A DNA stretch of 26,733 nt from an uncultured Christensenellaceae bacterium (lineage in GTDB: Bacteria; Bacillota; Clostridia; Christensenellales; Borkfalkiaceae). Below the pieces are notes generated by a model. That model made no database searches, was not told where the DNA came from, and saw only the letters and a list, made by a program, of their open reading frames with translations. The translations under genes were made by a program, and so were the position numbers. Below are positions 1-8,004 of the stretch, piece by piece. Numbering within the stretch: position 1 is the first letter of the stretch; each line of letters opens with the position of its first letter. Location: assembly GCA_910588465.1 (NCBI GenBank), contig CAJUOP010000024.1, positions 1 to 26,733 on the forward strand, read 5' to 3'.

Positions 1-20
1 CTGCGTTCGTTCGCCCGCAC
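1..20 (-). CDS. Possible start of a gene cut by the window edge
   Basis: Seen: on the minus strand there is an extended Shine-Dalgarno match, AAGGAGGTGAT, at 26-36. Nine bases further on is a GTG at 20-18, followed by an open frame (V-R-A-N-E-R) that leaves the window. The strong ribosome-binding site, placed after the terminator of the preceding operon (112-147), suggests the next gene starts here. Only six codons are visible, so neither the product nor the reality of the gene can be judged. The plus strand of this site loosely resembles a 16S rRNA 3' end, but the sequence upstream of it does not fit 16S rRNA. Confidence 0.3.
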
Positions 21-111
21 CCGATATCACCTCCTTCTTCGTTTTTCTGCCTCCATTCTGAATAAGCGTTGCGCAAGTTTATTTCACAGCACTAAAAATT
101 ATTTTATAAAA

Positions 112-147
112 AATCCCCGACAGCGTAGTAAAACGCCGTCGAGGATT
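112..147 (-). terminator. Intrinsic terminator closing the glycan operon
   Basis: Read on the minus strand this is an imperfect hairpin. AATCC pairs with GGATT, CGAC with GTCG and GCG with CGC, with two single mismatches (117/142 and 122/137) and an 8-base loop (126-133). A T-rich stretch follows at once (positions 111 downward: six T, then ATAAAATAATTTTT). It lies 85 bp after the stop codon of the PIG-L gene, where the operon should end. Confidence 0.85.
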
Positions 148-231
148 CTTTCGAGGTTCTTATCTATGTAATTCTTTGGTGTTTTCCCGTTTCAATCTCC
201 GGCGTTGAAAATCATCCAAATTATAAAATTG

Positions 232-1065
232 TTATATCATTAGATTTTGTATTGTTTTACGCACATTACTCTCAAACCTCTTAATATAACCAACAACGTA
301 GTCGGCAATATCAAGCGATTTGTCTTTCATAAGCAGCGTTAGATCCATAGCGTAATTAAGCATAGTGTAAGTATCGCAAGCATGGCTTTCGGAAAAAGTC
401 GCGTTGGAAAGTCTGCGCCCCTCTGCCGCCAAATCGTACCGCTTGCCGCCGATGATTTGACTATCGAACACTGACGACAATGCGCGCGATAAGTTCGGGT
501 GCGTACTGCAATCTAAATACACCTTCTCGTCGTCGTTGATCCAATCGAGATTACGCCATACTTCACAGCCGTAAACTTTTTCGGGCTGTTCTTCGTGCGA
601 AAGCTCCCGCAATGCTTTGATTGCCTTTAACGCCGTAGCGACGTGCGTTTTGTGCTTATCCGCAAGGTTATGGATATAAACGTACTGCGGCTTTGTTGCT
701 CTTATTATTTCAACAAGTTCTTTTACAATTTCCGTATCGTTTTTATCCTTAACCTGTTTCGACGGATGTCCGAGTAATAATTGCGCGCCGTATTCTCCGA
801 GCATTGCCGCCTTCTTCTGCTCTTCGATCCGAACGGCTTTCATGTCCTCGTTCGTGTAGTTCGCATAAAGTCCGTTGCGCGGACTGCCCGCACCGTCCGT
901 AACAACTACACCGCAAAACCATTTGTCTTTTTTGCCGAAACACTCCGCAATGGGCGCATATGCCATAAATTCGATGTCGTCCTCGTGAGCCGCAATGCAC
1001 AAATGCGTAATACGTTCTAACGCTTGTTTTTCTTCCGTTCCATCGGGTACATACGTTACTCTCAT
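232..1065 (-). CDS. PIG-L/LmbE family zinc-dependent N-deacetylase
   Basis: A 277-residue protein of the PIG-L (LmbE-like) family, which removes N-acetyl groups from amino sugars and their conjugates using a zinc ion. The family motif is normally AHPDDE; here it reads A-H27-E-D29-D30-I-E, with Glu in place of Pro. A second histidine-rich segment, YIHNLADKHKTH, fits the downstream metal ligand and catalytic histidines. No signal peptide or membrane segment is visible, so it should act in the cytoplasm. Its ATG overlaps the nagB stop codon by four bases (ATGA), so the two should be translated together. Given this pairing and no nagA in the window, I infer that it deacetylates GlcNAc, GlcNAc-6-phosphate or a short HexNAc oligosaccharide to feed NagB. 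Other PIG-L enzymes act on bacillithiol precursors, chitobiose or antibiotics, so the substrate is open. It is the last gene of the operon. Confidence 0.85.
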   Translation of the reverse strand: MRVTYVPDGTEEKQALERITHLCIAAHEDDIEFMAYAPIAECFGKKDKWFCGVVVTDGAGSPRNGLYANYTNEDMKAVRIEEQKKAAMLGEYGAQLLLGHPSKQVKDKNDTEIVKELVEIIRATKPQYVYIHNLADKHKTHVATALKAIKALRELSHEEQPEKVYGCEVWRNLDWINDDEKVYLDCSTHPNLSRALSSVFDSQIIGGKRYDLAAEGRRLSNATFSESHACDTYTMLNYAMDLTLLMKDKSLDIADYVVGYIKRFESNVRKTIQNLMI

Positions 1066-1784
1066 AATTTACTTGCCGCCTCCTTGTCCGCAATTAAAAT
1101 ACAGTTTGGATGCAACAGCAATACACTCGCTGGGACTTCCTCCGTAACCTTTCCGCAAACCGTTTTACATACCGCTTCCGCTTTATTCGCTCCGCTTACC
1201 AATATAAGTATTTGCTTTGCCTGCATGATTTGCTTAACACCCATGGTAAACGCCTTTTTCGGTACTTCCGATATATCGGAAAATAAACGGGCGTTGTCTT
1301 TGATTGTATTCTCGGTTAAATCGACAACGTGTGTTTCGCTTCCGAACGGCGTGTACGGCTCGTTAAACGCGATATGCCCGTTACTTCCCAAGCCCAATAA
1401 CTGAATATCCCGCGGCATTTCGGCAAGTAGTTTGTTGTAACATGCACACTCCGCTTGCTCGTCCTGCGCCATGCCGTTCTCAATATATGTATTACTCGCT
1501 TCAATATCCAAATGAAGGAACAGATTTTCACGCATAAAATAGGCATAACTTTGCGGGTGGTCTTTCGGCAATCCCTTGTATTCGTCCAAATTCACCGTAC
1601 GGATATGCGCAAAGCTTGTCCCGTGCGCATTATGATCTTCTATCATACGGCGATATAATCCCAAAGGCGTAGTTCCCGTGGCAAGTCCTAACACGGCATA
1701 GGGATTGTTCTTTACGATCCCCATCATCACCTCAAACGCCTTCGCGCTCAATTCGTCGTAATCTTTTGCAATCAATACTCTCAT
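1062..1784 (-). CDS. nagB: Glucosamine-6-phosphate deaminase
   Basis: A 240-residue protein with the usual NagB length and motifs. These are an N-terminal GLATGTTPLGLY phosphate-binding loop, the NLDEYKGL segment with the catalytic aspartate, and LGLGSNGHIAFNEP with the active-site histidine and glutamate. The Asn before Gly-His, where E. coli has Asp, is common in Firmicutes NagB as far as I recall. The enzyme converts glucosamine-6-phosphate to fructose-6-phosphate and ammonia in the cytoplasm, linking amino-sugar catabolism to glycolysis. It overlaps both neighbours by ATGA: the upstream GH2 gene (1781-1784) and the downstream PIG-L gene (1062-1065). Its place at the end of a glycosidase operon says that the imported glycan yields an amino sugar. 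The family is also related to 6-phosphogluconolactonase, but the motifs favour the deaminase. Confidence 0.93.
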   Translation of the reverse strand: MRVLIAKDYDELSAKAFEVMMGIVKNNPYAVLGLATGTTPLGLYRRMIEDHNAHGTSFAHIRTVNLDEYKGLPKDHPQSYAYFMRENLFLHLDIEASNTYIENGMAQDEQAECACYNKLLAEMPRDIQLLGLGSNGHIAFNEPYTPFGSETHVVDLTENTIKDNARLFSDISEVPKKAFTMGVKQIMQAKQILILVSGANKAEAVCKTVCGKVTEEVPASVLLLHPNCILIADKEAASKL

Positions 1785-4342
1785 ATTATATCCTCTTTCA
1801 AAATAAATCGAAATGTGTTTCGTCCTTTTTTAGGCGCGCGGTATTTTTCCGCAAGTACGGGACCGCAGGAATTCGTTCCCACACCGCTCATGGCAATGTC
1901 AAGATTGATAAAAGTATTTTTCGATTTCGGCAGCTCAAAATCGTGCCCCGTGTTCATTAACGTTTGCGTGGAATAAGGACAGACGTTAAATGAAAACGGA
2001 TTCTTTGCTGTGATTTCCAACCCGCTTATTTTCAATCGCGTCGAAGCAAAATGGCTTCCACTTTCCTGCGGTTTCATATAATGCCCGTAATTCTCCTCCG
2101 CCGTCGAACGGTATGTCCCGTAGCTGCTTGCCATGTGCTTATCGCAATAGCTTTCCGTCTCTCCGTATCCGTCGTATTCAAACGGTAGATTCGCCTTATT
2201 TAATGCAAATTCCAAGCCGATACGGGGAAGATAAGAAACGTAATCGGCAAGCTTATAAGAAAATTCTATATCCACGCCGCCGTCGAACGGTTTTACCGAA
2301 AGAGTAAATTCCATAACGGGTTCGAACGTATTCTTTACGATTTTACCGTAATATTCCGTTCCGCCGTCGGACAACGCTTTTGCGCTGTAAATCTTCTGCG
2401 CAAATCCTTCAAACCGTGTCCAATCCTTTTTTACAAACATATCGTTATCAAGATAGGCGCGCAAAATTTGAATGCTTATCGGTTCGGTAAACTCATTCTT
2501 GCCGATTGCACAAATTCGTCCGTTTGCGTCGCACACAACTTTTGTCGACGCTTTGCTCGTAACGGATACAAAAGAGTTTGCTTGCGGCGGGACAAATTTT
2601 TCTTCCCGTTTTCCGCCGTACACGGCTTTGAGTTCCAAAAGATTGCTCTTTATCTTTCGATCGGGCGCGACAAGCCCGTCCACACAGAAGTTGCCGTCGT
2701 GCTCCTCCTCCCCGAAATCGCCCCCGTACAAAAAGCAGTCCTTCTCCTTCACTGCATGATCACACCATTCCCAGACAAAAGCGCCCATGAAGCGGTCGTT
2801 GGAGTCAATCTTCTTCCAATAATCGTTCAAATCGCCGTTGCTATTGCCCATAGAGTGCGAATATTCACACAGAACAAACGGACGGGTTTCTTTTTCGTCT
2901 TGTAGATACTCCTCGAAAAATTCAGGCGGCGCATACATTCTGCTCGCAATATCGATTCGCTTGGTGTAATATTTCTCTTTATCTGCAAGCGCAATTCCTT
3001 CGTAATGGATAGGACGATTATCTCTTGCTTTGATATAATCCGCACCGCGATAAAACATTTTACCGTAACTGCTCTCGTTACCAAGAGACCAGATAATCAC
3101 ACAGGTTTTATTCTTATCCCGTTCATAAAGATTGACTTCCCGATCGAATACGCCGTCGTCAAATATTCCGTTATCGGTATATCGTTCAAGCAATAATTCC
3201 TCGTAACCGCCGTGTGCCGAAATAACCCCGTGCATCTCGACGTCCGCCTCGTCCATAACGTAAAATCCCAAGGCGTCGCAGAGTTCATAAAACTCAGGCA
3301 TATCGGGATAGTGTGAAGTTCGGATTGCGTTCACGTTCGCCCATTTCATGAGTTCTAAATCTTTTAAGGTATCTTCTACGGTAACGGTAGCACCCGTTTC
3401 GGGATTGCTCTCATGTCGGTTCACGCCTTTCAGCTTGATATGTTTACCGTTGATTTTGAAGATGCCGTTTTCAATCGCAACGCGCCTGACGCCGACTTTC
3501 TGCAAAATCTTTTCACCGTTTGCGGAAAGTACAACGTCATATAAATGCGGTTCTTCCGCCGTCCACGGCGTTGCGTTCTCGATTTTAACGATTGCGCTTT
3601 GTTCGGGGACAAGCTCGCCACCCTCGCCGTTCACAAAGAAGCAAAACGGAATTTCGCTGAAATTATGCAATGTGATAAATCCGTCTTTCCCGTCGTAATC
3701 GCTTTCAATCTTGAAATCGGAAATATGTTCTTGCGGTCTCCGCAACAAATACACGCTGCGGAAAATTCCCGTAAAGCGGAATTTATCCTGACATTCGAGA
3801 TAGCTCGAAGCGCACCATTTTAACACGACCACGTCCACAACGTTCTCGCCCGCTTTCACGAAGGACGTAATATCGAATTCGTTCATGGCGTGTGAAATTT
3901 GTCCGTAACCGACTTCTCTGCCGTTTATAAACAAATAGAACGCGCTGTCTACCCCCTCGAACACAAGATAGTATTTATCCGTAACCGTATCAAGCCGAAC
4001 GGCGCGGCGATAATGAAATACGGGATTTTCGGTCGGCACATAAGGCGGATCAAACGGAAAGGGATAACGGCAATTCAGATATTGAATTTGATCGTATCCT
4101 TTCATCTGTACGCACGAAGGCACGGCTATTTTTTCCGTGAGGGATTCACCGATTTGCGCCGTAGCCAAGCGTTCATGCGCTTTGAATTCCCACTCGCCGT
4201 CAAGCGAAACAAATCTGTCGCTCTTTTCTCTGTCGAGGATTCCGTTCTTTTCTTCAAACTCCTGTTCCGCGGAAAAAGGCACGTAGTACGCCCGCGGCGG
4301 CATTGTCCCGATTCTTGCAAAATTCAAATATTCCCGTTTCAT
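1781..4342 (-). CDS. GH2 family beta-galactosidase (LacZ-like)
   Basis: A GH2 enzyme of 853 residues from the start chosen here (MKREYLNFAR). A reading frame 23 codons longer exists, but it would overlap the upstream gene. The chosen ATG at 4342 has a GAGG ribosome-binding site and lies 16 bp after the preceding stop. The order is an N-terminal jelly-roll sugar-binding domain, an Ig-like domain, and a TIM barrel beginning near KLKGVNRHE. The acid/base Glu423 is in SLGNES and the nucleophile Glu493 in CEYSHSMGN, both typical of LacZ-type beta-galactosidases. A C-terminal beta-sandwich of the beta-galactosidase small-chain type follows. There is no signal peptide, so it should work in the cytoplasm and release non-reducing beta-linked galactose from imported oligosaccharides. 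GH2 also contains glucuronidases and mannosidases; the CEYSHSMGN context favours galactosidase. It is followed by nagB with an ATGA overlap. Confidence 0.9.
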   Translation of the reverse strand: MKREYLNFARIGTMPPRAYYVPFSAEQEFEEKNGILDREKSDRFVSLDGEWEFKAHERLATAQIGESLTEKIAVPSCVQMKGYDQIQYLNCRYPFPFDPPYVPTENPVFHYRRAVRLDTVTDKYYLVFEGVDSAFYLFINGREVGYGQISHAMNEFDITSFVKAGENVVDVVVLKWCASSYLECQDKFRFTGIFRSVYLLRRPQEHISDFKIESDYDGKDGFITLHNFSEIPFCFFVNGEGGELVPEQSAIVKIENATPWTAEEPHLYDVVLSANGEKILQKVGVRRVAIENGIFKINGKHIKLKGVNRHESNPETGATVTVEDTLKDLELMKWANVNAIRTSHYPDMPEFYELCDALGFYVMDEADVEMHGVISAHGGYEELLLERYTDNGIFDDGVFDREVNLYERDKNKTCVIIWSLGNESSYGKMFYRGADYIKARDNRPIHYEGIALADKEKYYTKRIDIASRMYAPPEFFEEYLQDEKETRPFVLCEYSHSMGNSNGDLNDYWKKIDSNDRFMGAFVWEWCDHAVKEKDCFLYGGDFGEEEHDGNFCVDGLVAPDRKIKSNLLELKAVYGGKREEKFVPPQANSFVSVTSKASTKVVCDANGRICAIGKNEFTEPISIQILRAYLDNDMFVKKDWTRFEGFAQKIYSAKALSDGGTEYYGKIVKNTFEPVMEFTLSVKPFDGGVDIEFSYKLADYVSYLPRIGLEFALNKANLPFEYDGYGETESYCDKHMASSYGTYRSTAEENYGHYMKPQESGSHFASTRLKISGLEITAKNPFSFNVCPYSTQTLMNTGHDFELPKSKNTFINLDIAMSGVGTNSCGPVLAEKYRAPKKGRNTFRFILKEDII

Positions 4343-4358
4343 AAACGATGCCTCTATC

Positions 4359-6275
4359 TTAACCTTTTGCAACGATTGTCGGAAAGACGGTAATTCGGAG
4401 CTTTGCAGCACCTACGGGAACGAGCGTGATTGTTTCCGATTTGCCGATTTCGTCCTCCGTTATCTCCTGCGGCAAAGGCGGTGTCAATGTAAAATCACCC
4501 TCTTTCTCTCTTGAAAGTTTATCGTATAGATTATAAATTTGCGTTACATTTTTTGCATGGACGATCTGCCAATTTTTAATTTCGTACGCCGCCACTTTCA
4601 ACTGTACGGGTGCGCCGGCGAGCGTCCAAGGATTTCCGCTTATTCCTTTCCGTTCGAAGCGAAGGTCTTTGATGCTTTCCTTTACGTCAATCCCATAGTT
4701 CCAAGGCGCGGCGGTCGTCAAATTATAATTGCATAGCGTTCCGTCGCCGCTTTCCGCTTTCACTTTCTCCTCTTTATAAGGCAAGCCCAACGCGAATACA
4801 AGCGGTCCGCGCGTAAAAGATACGCCCCCGTCGGAGGACATTTCCGCCTTTACTTGCGGATTTAAGTGCAAAACAACTTCGTCCTCGTCCGCAAAAACGC
4901 GTTCGATTTTGAAAAATATTCCGCTCTGATCGATCATTTCTTCCCGTCCGTTCACCGTAACCGTTGCCCCGCGGCTCCATGCTGGTATCCGCAACGAAAA
5001 CGCAAACGAAACGGGTTTTTCTGTTCTGATTCGAAACGTTACCGTATCCTCGAACGGATAATCCGTTTTCTCTTCGATTTTTACGGCATTTCCTTCTATG
5101 GAAAATTCTACCGTATTCGGAGAATAAAGCGTTGCAAAAATTTCATTCCCTTTTTGCATCCAAAGCCGACGCACGAAGTTAGGCATAAAGCGGTTGGCAT
5201 TTCCAACGCAACAATCGGTATTGTGTTTGCTGTTATACCCCATCCACTGCTCACCGCAAAAAAACGCATTGTGATTGCTATTTTGCGTGGCAAGCACTTG
5301 ATTCGGACACGAAAAATACTGCACTGCGGAAAAATCTTCTTTTACCGCCCCGATTCCCGCGTTAAAAATACACCGTTCTATCTTGTCGGCATACTTTGTT
5401 TCCCCCGTTGCCATAAGCAGATAATAGAGCGCCCAAGTATAATCGGAAATCGTACACGTTTCATGGCTCTGCAAACTGTCGTTTCCGATCACAAATTCGT
5501 TGCTGCAATGCCCGCCGTCCGCCAGCAGAAACATTTTATCGAGCTTTTCGAATGCATTGACGGACGCGCGCAAATACCGATCTTTCCCCGTAGCCATATA
5601 TAAAATCGCGCCGATTTTACAGGTCTCGTCGTAGGTAACTCCGTGGGCGTACGGCTTTTTATCAGACAGCATTACCTCTTCGCAGTTATCGTCCTTGCAA
5701 TTCCGTTGATAGTCGAGATAGGTCTTTTCCGCTAGGACGAGCAACCGTTCGTCCCCCGTCTTATCGTAAACCCAAAGCATGATTTCGATATGTAAAAATT
5801 CCCGCATGGTCGAATAATCATAATCGCCCTTCAAATAAAAGTCTGAAAGAGCGCTCACGATATTCTCATCATGCGTATATTCAAACTTCGCAATCAACGC
5901 GCGGAAATACACGACCTGCGGCCAACGGTGCCAGCCGTCCGTTTCCCGTAACGCCTCGGGTCCGATGAACCCGTCCGTGGCAATATGCGAAAGGGAATAT
6001 TTGAAATTTTCGTCGGCGCGGGCAACGAGATCGCCCCTTTCCGTAAGCACACCGCAACAATACGAACCGTCGATCCAATAAGCATTCTGTTCGAACACTT
6101 CCCAAGGCGGAGTTTCCTCCCCTCTCTTTTTGCCCTGCCAAAAATCAATCGAATACGGATACCCCGTATGCGCCAATTTCCCCGTAAGTCCATCCGCCTG
6201 CGTCAGCAAAAAATCTTTCACCCAACCGCACGGTTTAATTTTACCCAAATCCATCGTTTGAAATTTTTGAAACAT
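4359..6275 (-). CDS. GH127-like beta-L-arabinofuranosidase family protein
   Basis: A 638-residue protein of the former DUF1680 group (GH127 and relatives such as GH146). The family is built on an (alpha/alpha)6 barrel and the founding enzyme, HypBA1, uses a zinc-bound cysteine nucleophile. The metal-site residues are visible: Glu272 and Cys274 in HETCTISDY, and the Cys355-Cys356 pair in NTDCCVGN. This matches the E-x-C and C-C ligands of HypBA1 with similar spacing. The start MFQKFQTMDLGK has only a weak ribosome-binding site; Met8 is an alternative start. No export signal is seen, so it should be cytoplasmic. It lies 40 bp after the GH20 gene and 16 bp before GH2. The family is heterogeneous, so the real substrate could be L-arabinofuranose or another sugar. 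The intact cysteine site suggests it is active. Confidence 0.85.
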   Translation of the reverse strand: MFQKFQTMDLGKIKPCGWVKDFLLTQADGLTGKLAHTGYPYSIDFWQGKKRGEETPPWEVFEQNAYWIDGSYCCGVLTERGDLVARADENFKYSLSHIATDGFIGPEALRETDGWHRWPQVVYFRALIAKFEYTHDENIVSALSDFYLKGDYDYSTMREFLHIEIMLWVYDKTGDERLLVLAEKTYLDYQRNCKDDNCEEVMLSDKKPYAHGVTYDETCKIGAILYMATGKDRYLRASVNAFEKLDKMFLLADGGHCSNEFVIGNDSLQSHETCTISDYTWALYYLLMATGETKYADKIERCIFNAGIGAVKEDFSAVQYFSCPNQVLATQNSNHNAFFCGEQWMGYNSKHNTDCCVGNANRFMPNFVRRLWMQKGNEIFATLYSPNTVEFSIEGNAVKIEEKTDYPFEDTVTFRIRTEKPVSFAFSLRIPAWSRGATVTVNGREEMIDQSGIFFKIERVFADEDEVVLHLNPQVKAEMSSDGGVSFTRGPLVFALGLPYKEEKVKAESGDGTLCNYNLTTAAPWNYGIDVKESIKDLRFERKGISGNPWTLAGAPVQLKVAAYEIKNWQIVHAKNVTQIYNLYDKLSREKEGDFTLTPPLPQEITEDEIGKSETITLVPVGAAKLRITVFPTIVAKG

Positions 6276-6315
6276 ATTTTTTCCCGTAAAATCCTTTTCC
6301 GAAACAAAAGCAAAC

Positions 6316-7920
6316 TCACATTTTCGGCTTAATCATTGCAGAATACAGCCAATCGTTAAAATAAATGCTACTTCCCGCAGGTATCTTTTGCTTAAAGGGC
6401 AAAATCGTTTCATCCAACTGTGCGATTTCACTCCGTTCTCCTGCGCAAAATTCCTTTATCGTTTCCCGACAGTGCCGTATCCGAAACAAAAGCCCGCCCA
6501 GCCGAACATCATGCTTTTCAAACCCGTGCGGCTTACATTCTTTCCCCCATTGCGAGCGGAATTTGAAATAGAACGTTTCCACCCGTCTTTCGAGTTCCGA
6601 ATATTCTTCCGTCAGTGAAAGCAACGCGTTCATATCCTTGTTCGTATAAGCGTTGCGCGTTTTTACGCCGATTGCGTACTTTATTTGTAAAACATCACAC
6701 AGAGCAATATAGGTATCGAAGATATATCCGAATTTCAAATTGTTTACGGTCTCTAACCGTTTCCCGATTTGCGCAAAGGTTTCGGCTTCCGTTCCGTTGA
6801 CCGTCGTATCGAAAATTCCCAAAAATGGATCGGCATACAGCATATATTTGCACGGGTTGGCGAGCGTATCGATTTTGTTTTTCAAATTCATCCGTTCGAT
6901 TGCGGCAAAATCGTCCCATTCCACGCCTGTAACGTTCTTGAATTTTTTTGCGATTTCGACTCTGTCAAAATTGCCCTTTGCAAACTCAGCAACGCACATC
7001 AACGTAGGCAGCGCGCCGAACAGGGAACATTCCGCACCGTCGTCTTTCCAACAGGTCACAAACGCTTCTTCGATTCCCTCGTTGATACAGGCACGAATCG
7101 CCGCTTCGCTTGCTTTGATTGCAAGCGCATTGTCGGGAACAAAGCCGCTCCAAGTCCAGGATCCACCCGCAAAAACAATTCTTCTGTTCATGCGACGGTG
7201 AGCCTTTATTACGGCACGGTAATGCGCCTCGTCGAAATTACCGTAATCCCAATAAATCAAATCAAGATTTTCGGGAATCTTCGCCGCAATTTCGGACGGA
7301 ATTTCTTTTGCTGAATTTTCATATTCGCCGCCGCTGACAAGGCGAAAAAACATATCCGACCACATCATAGGGCAAAAACCGTATTTTTCGGCAATTTCCA
7401 GCACGCGTCTTAAATGACGGAGCAACAAATCGACGCGGTCAACAAAACCGTGCTTGTCGAGATACCGCCCCAACCCGATTAAATGAGCTTCGTCCATACC
7501 GATATTCACACGGCGCGAAGTAAAGCATTTCGCCAAAGATGCAAATATATGCTCAATCAGCGTATACGTTCTGTCCTCATCCGCCAACAGAATGCCCTCC
7601 GCATCGGTGCAGCACATATATTCGTCCTCCCAGCGGGTAACGCCACCGAGGTGCGCCAACGTTTGAATACAAGGAATAAGCTCTAATCCGTTTTCGGCGG
7701 CAAGGCGGTCGATCTCTTTCAACTCCGTTTCACTGTATCTGCCGCGCAAATAGCCGAAATAAGGCTCGCCATCCACCTCGAAAGTATCTTCCGTATAAAG
7801 TTGTACAGTCGAATAGCCCATAGCGGAAATCAGTTTGAAAAAGTTCCCAAGCGTTTCTACCGTATACACAGCGTCCCGCGAACAATCAAGCATGACGCCG
7901 AGCGAATTTATTTTACCCAT
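6316..7920 (-). CDS. GH20-like beta-N-acetylhexosaminidase
   Basis: A 534-residue protein that reads as a TIM-barrel hexosaminidase. It starts with a segment in the form GVMLDCSRDA, continues with YTEDTFEVDGEPYFGYLRGRYS, and carries the adjacent acidic pair Asp143-Glu144 in NIGMDEAH. This is the arrangement of GH20 enzymes, where Asp orients the substrate acetamido group and Glu is the general acid. It most resembles the signal-less cytoplasmic GH20 type known from streptococci (GH20C), though I judge this by memory of the motif only. It should release terminal GlcNAc or GalNAc from imported oligosaccharides and so supply the PIG-L/NagB end of the operon. The start is supported by AAAGGAATT just upstream. 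The 84-bp gap before it is the longest in the operon and contains a small stem (GCGTG/CACGC, 7946-7969). Confidence 0.82.
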   Translation of the reverse strand: MGKINSLGVMLDCSRDAVYTVETLGNFFKLISAMGYSTVQLYTEDTFEVDGEPYFGYLRGRYSETELKEIDRLAAENGLELIPCIQTLAHLGGVTRWEDEYMCCTDAEGILLADEDRTYTLIEHIFASLAKCFTSRRVNIGMDEAHLIGLGRYLDKHGFVDRVDLLLRHLRRVLEIAEKYGFCPMMWSDMFFRLVSGGEYENSAKEIPSEIAAKIPENLDLIYWDYGNFDEAHYRAVIKAHRRMNRRIVFAGGSWTWSGFVPDNALAIKASEAAIRACINEGIEEAFVTCWKDDGAECSLFGALPTLMCVAEFAKGNFDRVEIAKKFKNVTGVEWDDFAAIERMNLKNKIDTLANPCKYMLYADPFLGIFDTTVNGTEAETFAQIGKRLETVNNLKFGYIFDTYIALCDVLQIKYAIGVKTRNAYTNKDMNALLSLTEEYSELERRVETFYFKFRSQWGKECKPHGFEKHDVRLGGLLFRIRHCRETIKEFCAGERSEIAQLDETILPFKQKIPAGSSIYFNDWLYSAMIKPKM

Positions 7921-8004
7921 AAATAATTCCTTTTACTAAGATAAGGCGTGCGCCCTAACGGACACACGCGCATGATCTCAATTCCGTTGATGTAATTTTC
8001 TTGT

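Noticed and set aside
20..36. 16S rRNA 3' end on the plus strand (ATCACCTCCTT)
   Set aside because: The bases upstream do not resemble 16S rRNA helix 44/45; it is better explained as a minus-strand Shine-Dalgarno site.
4866..5603. Plus-strand open frame of 245 codons
   Set aside because: Antisense to the GH127-like gene, whose catalytic residues are intact; composition is typical of a shadow frame.
7921..8004. Internal promoter or attenuator between GH1 and GH20
   Set aside because: Only a weak stem (GCGTG/CACGC) without a T run and no -35/-10 pair is seen; it may simply be an mRNA-stabilising structure.
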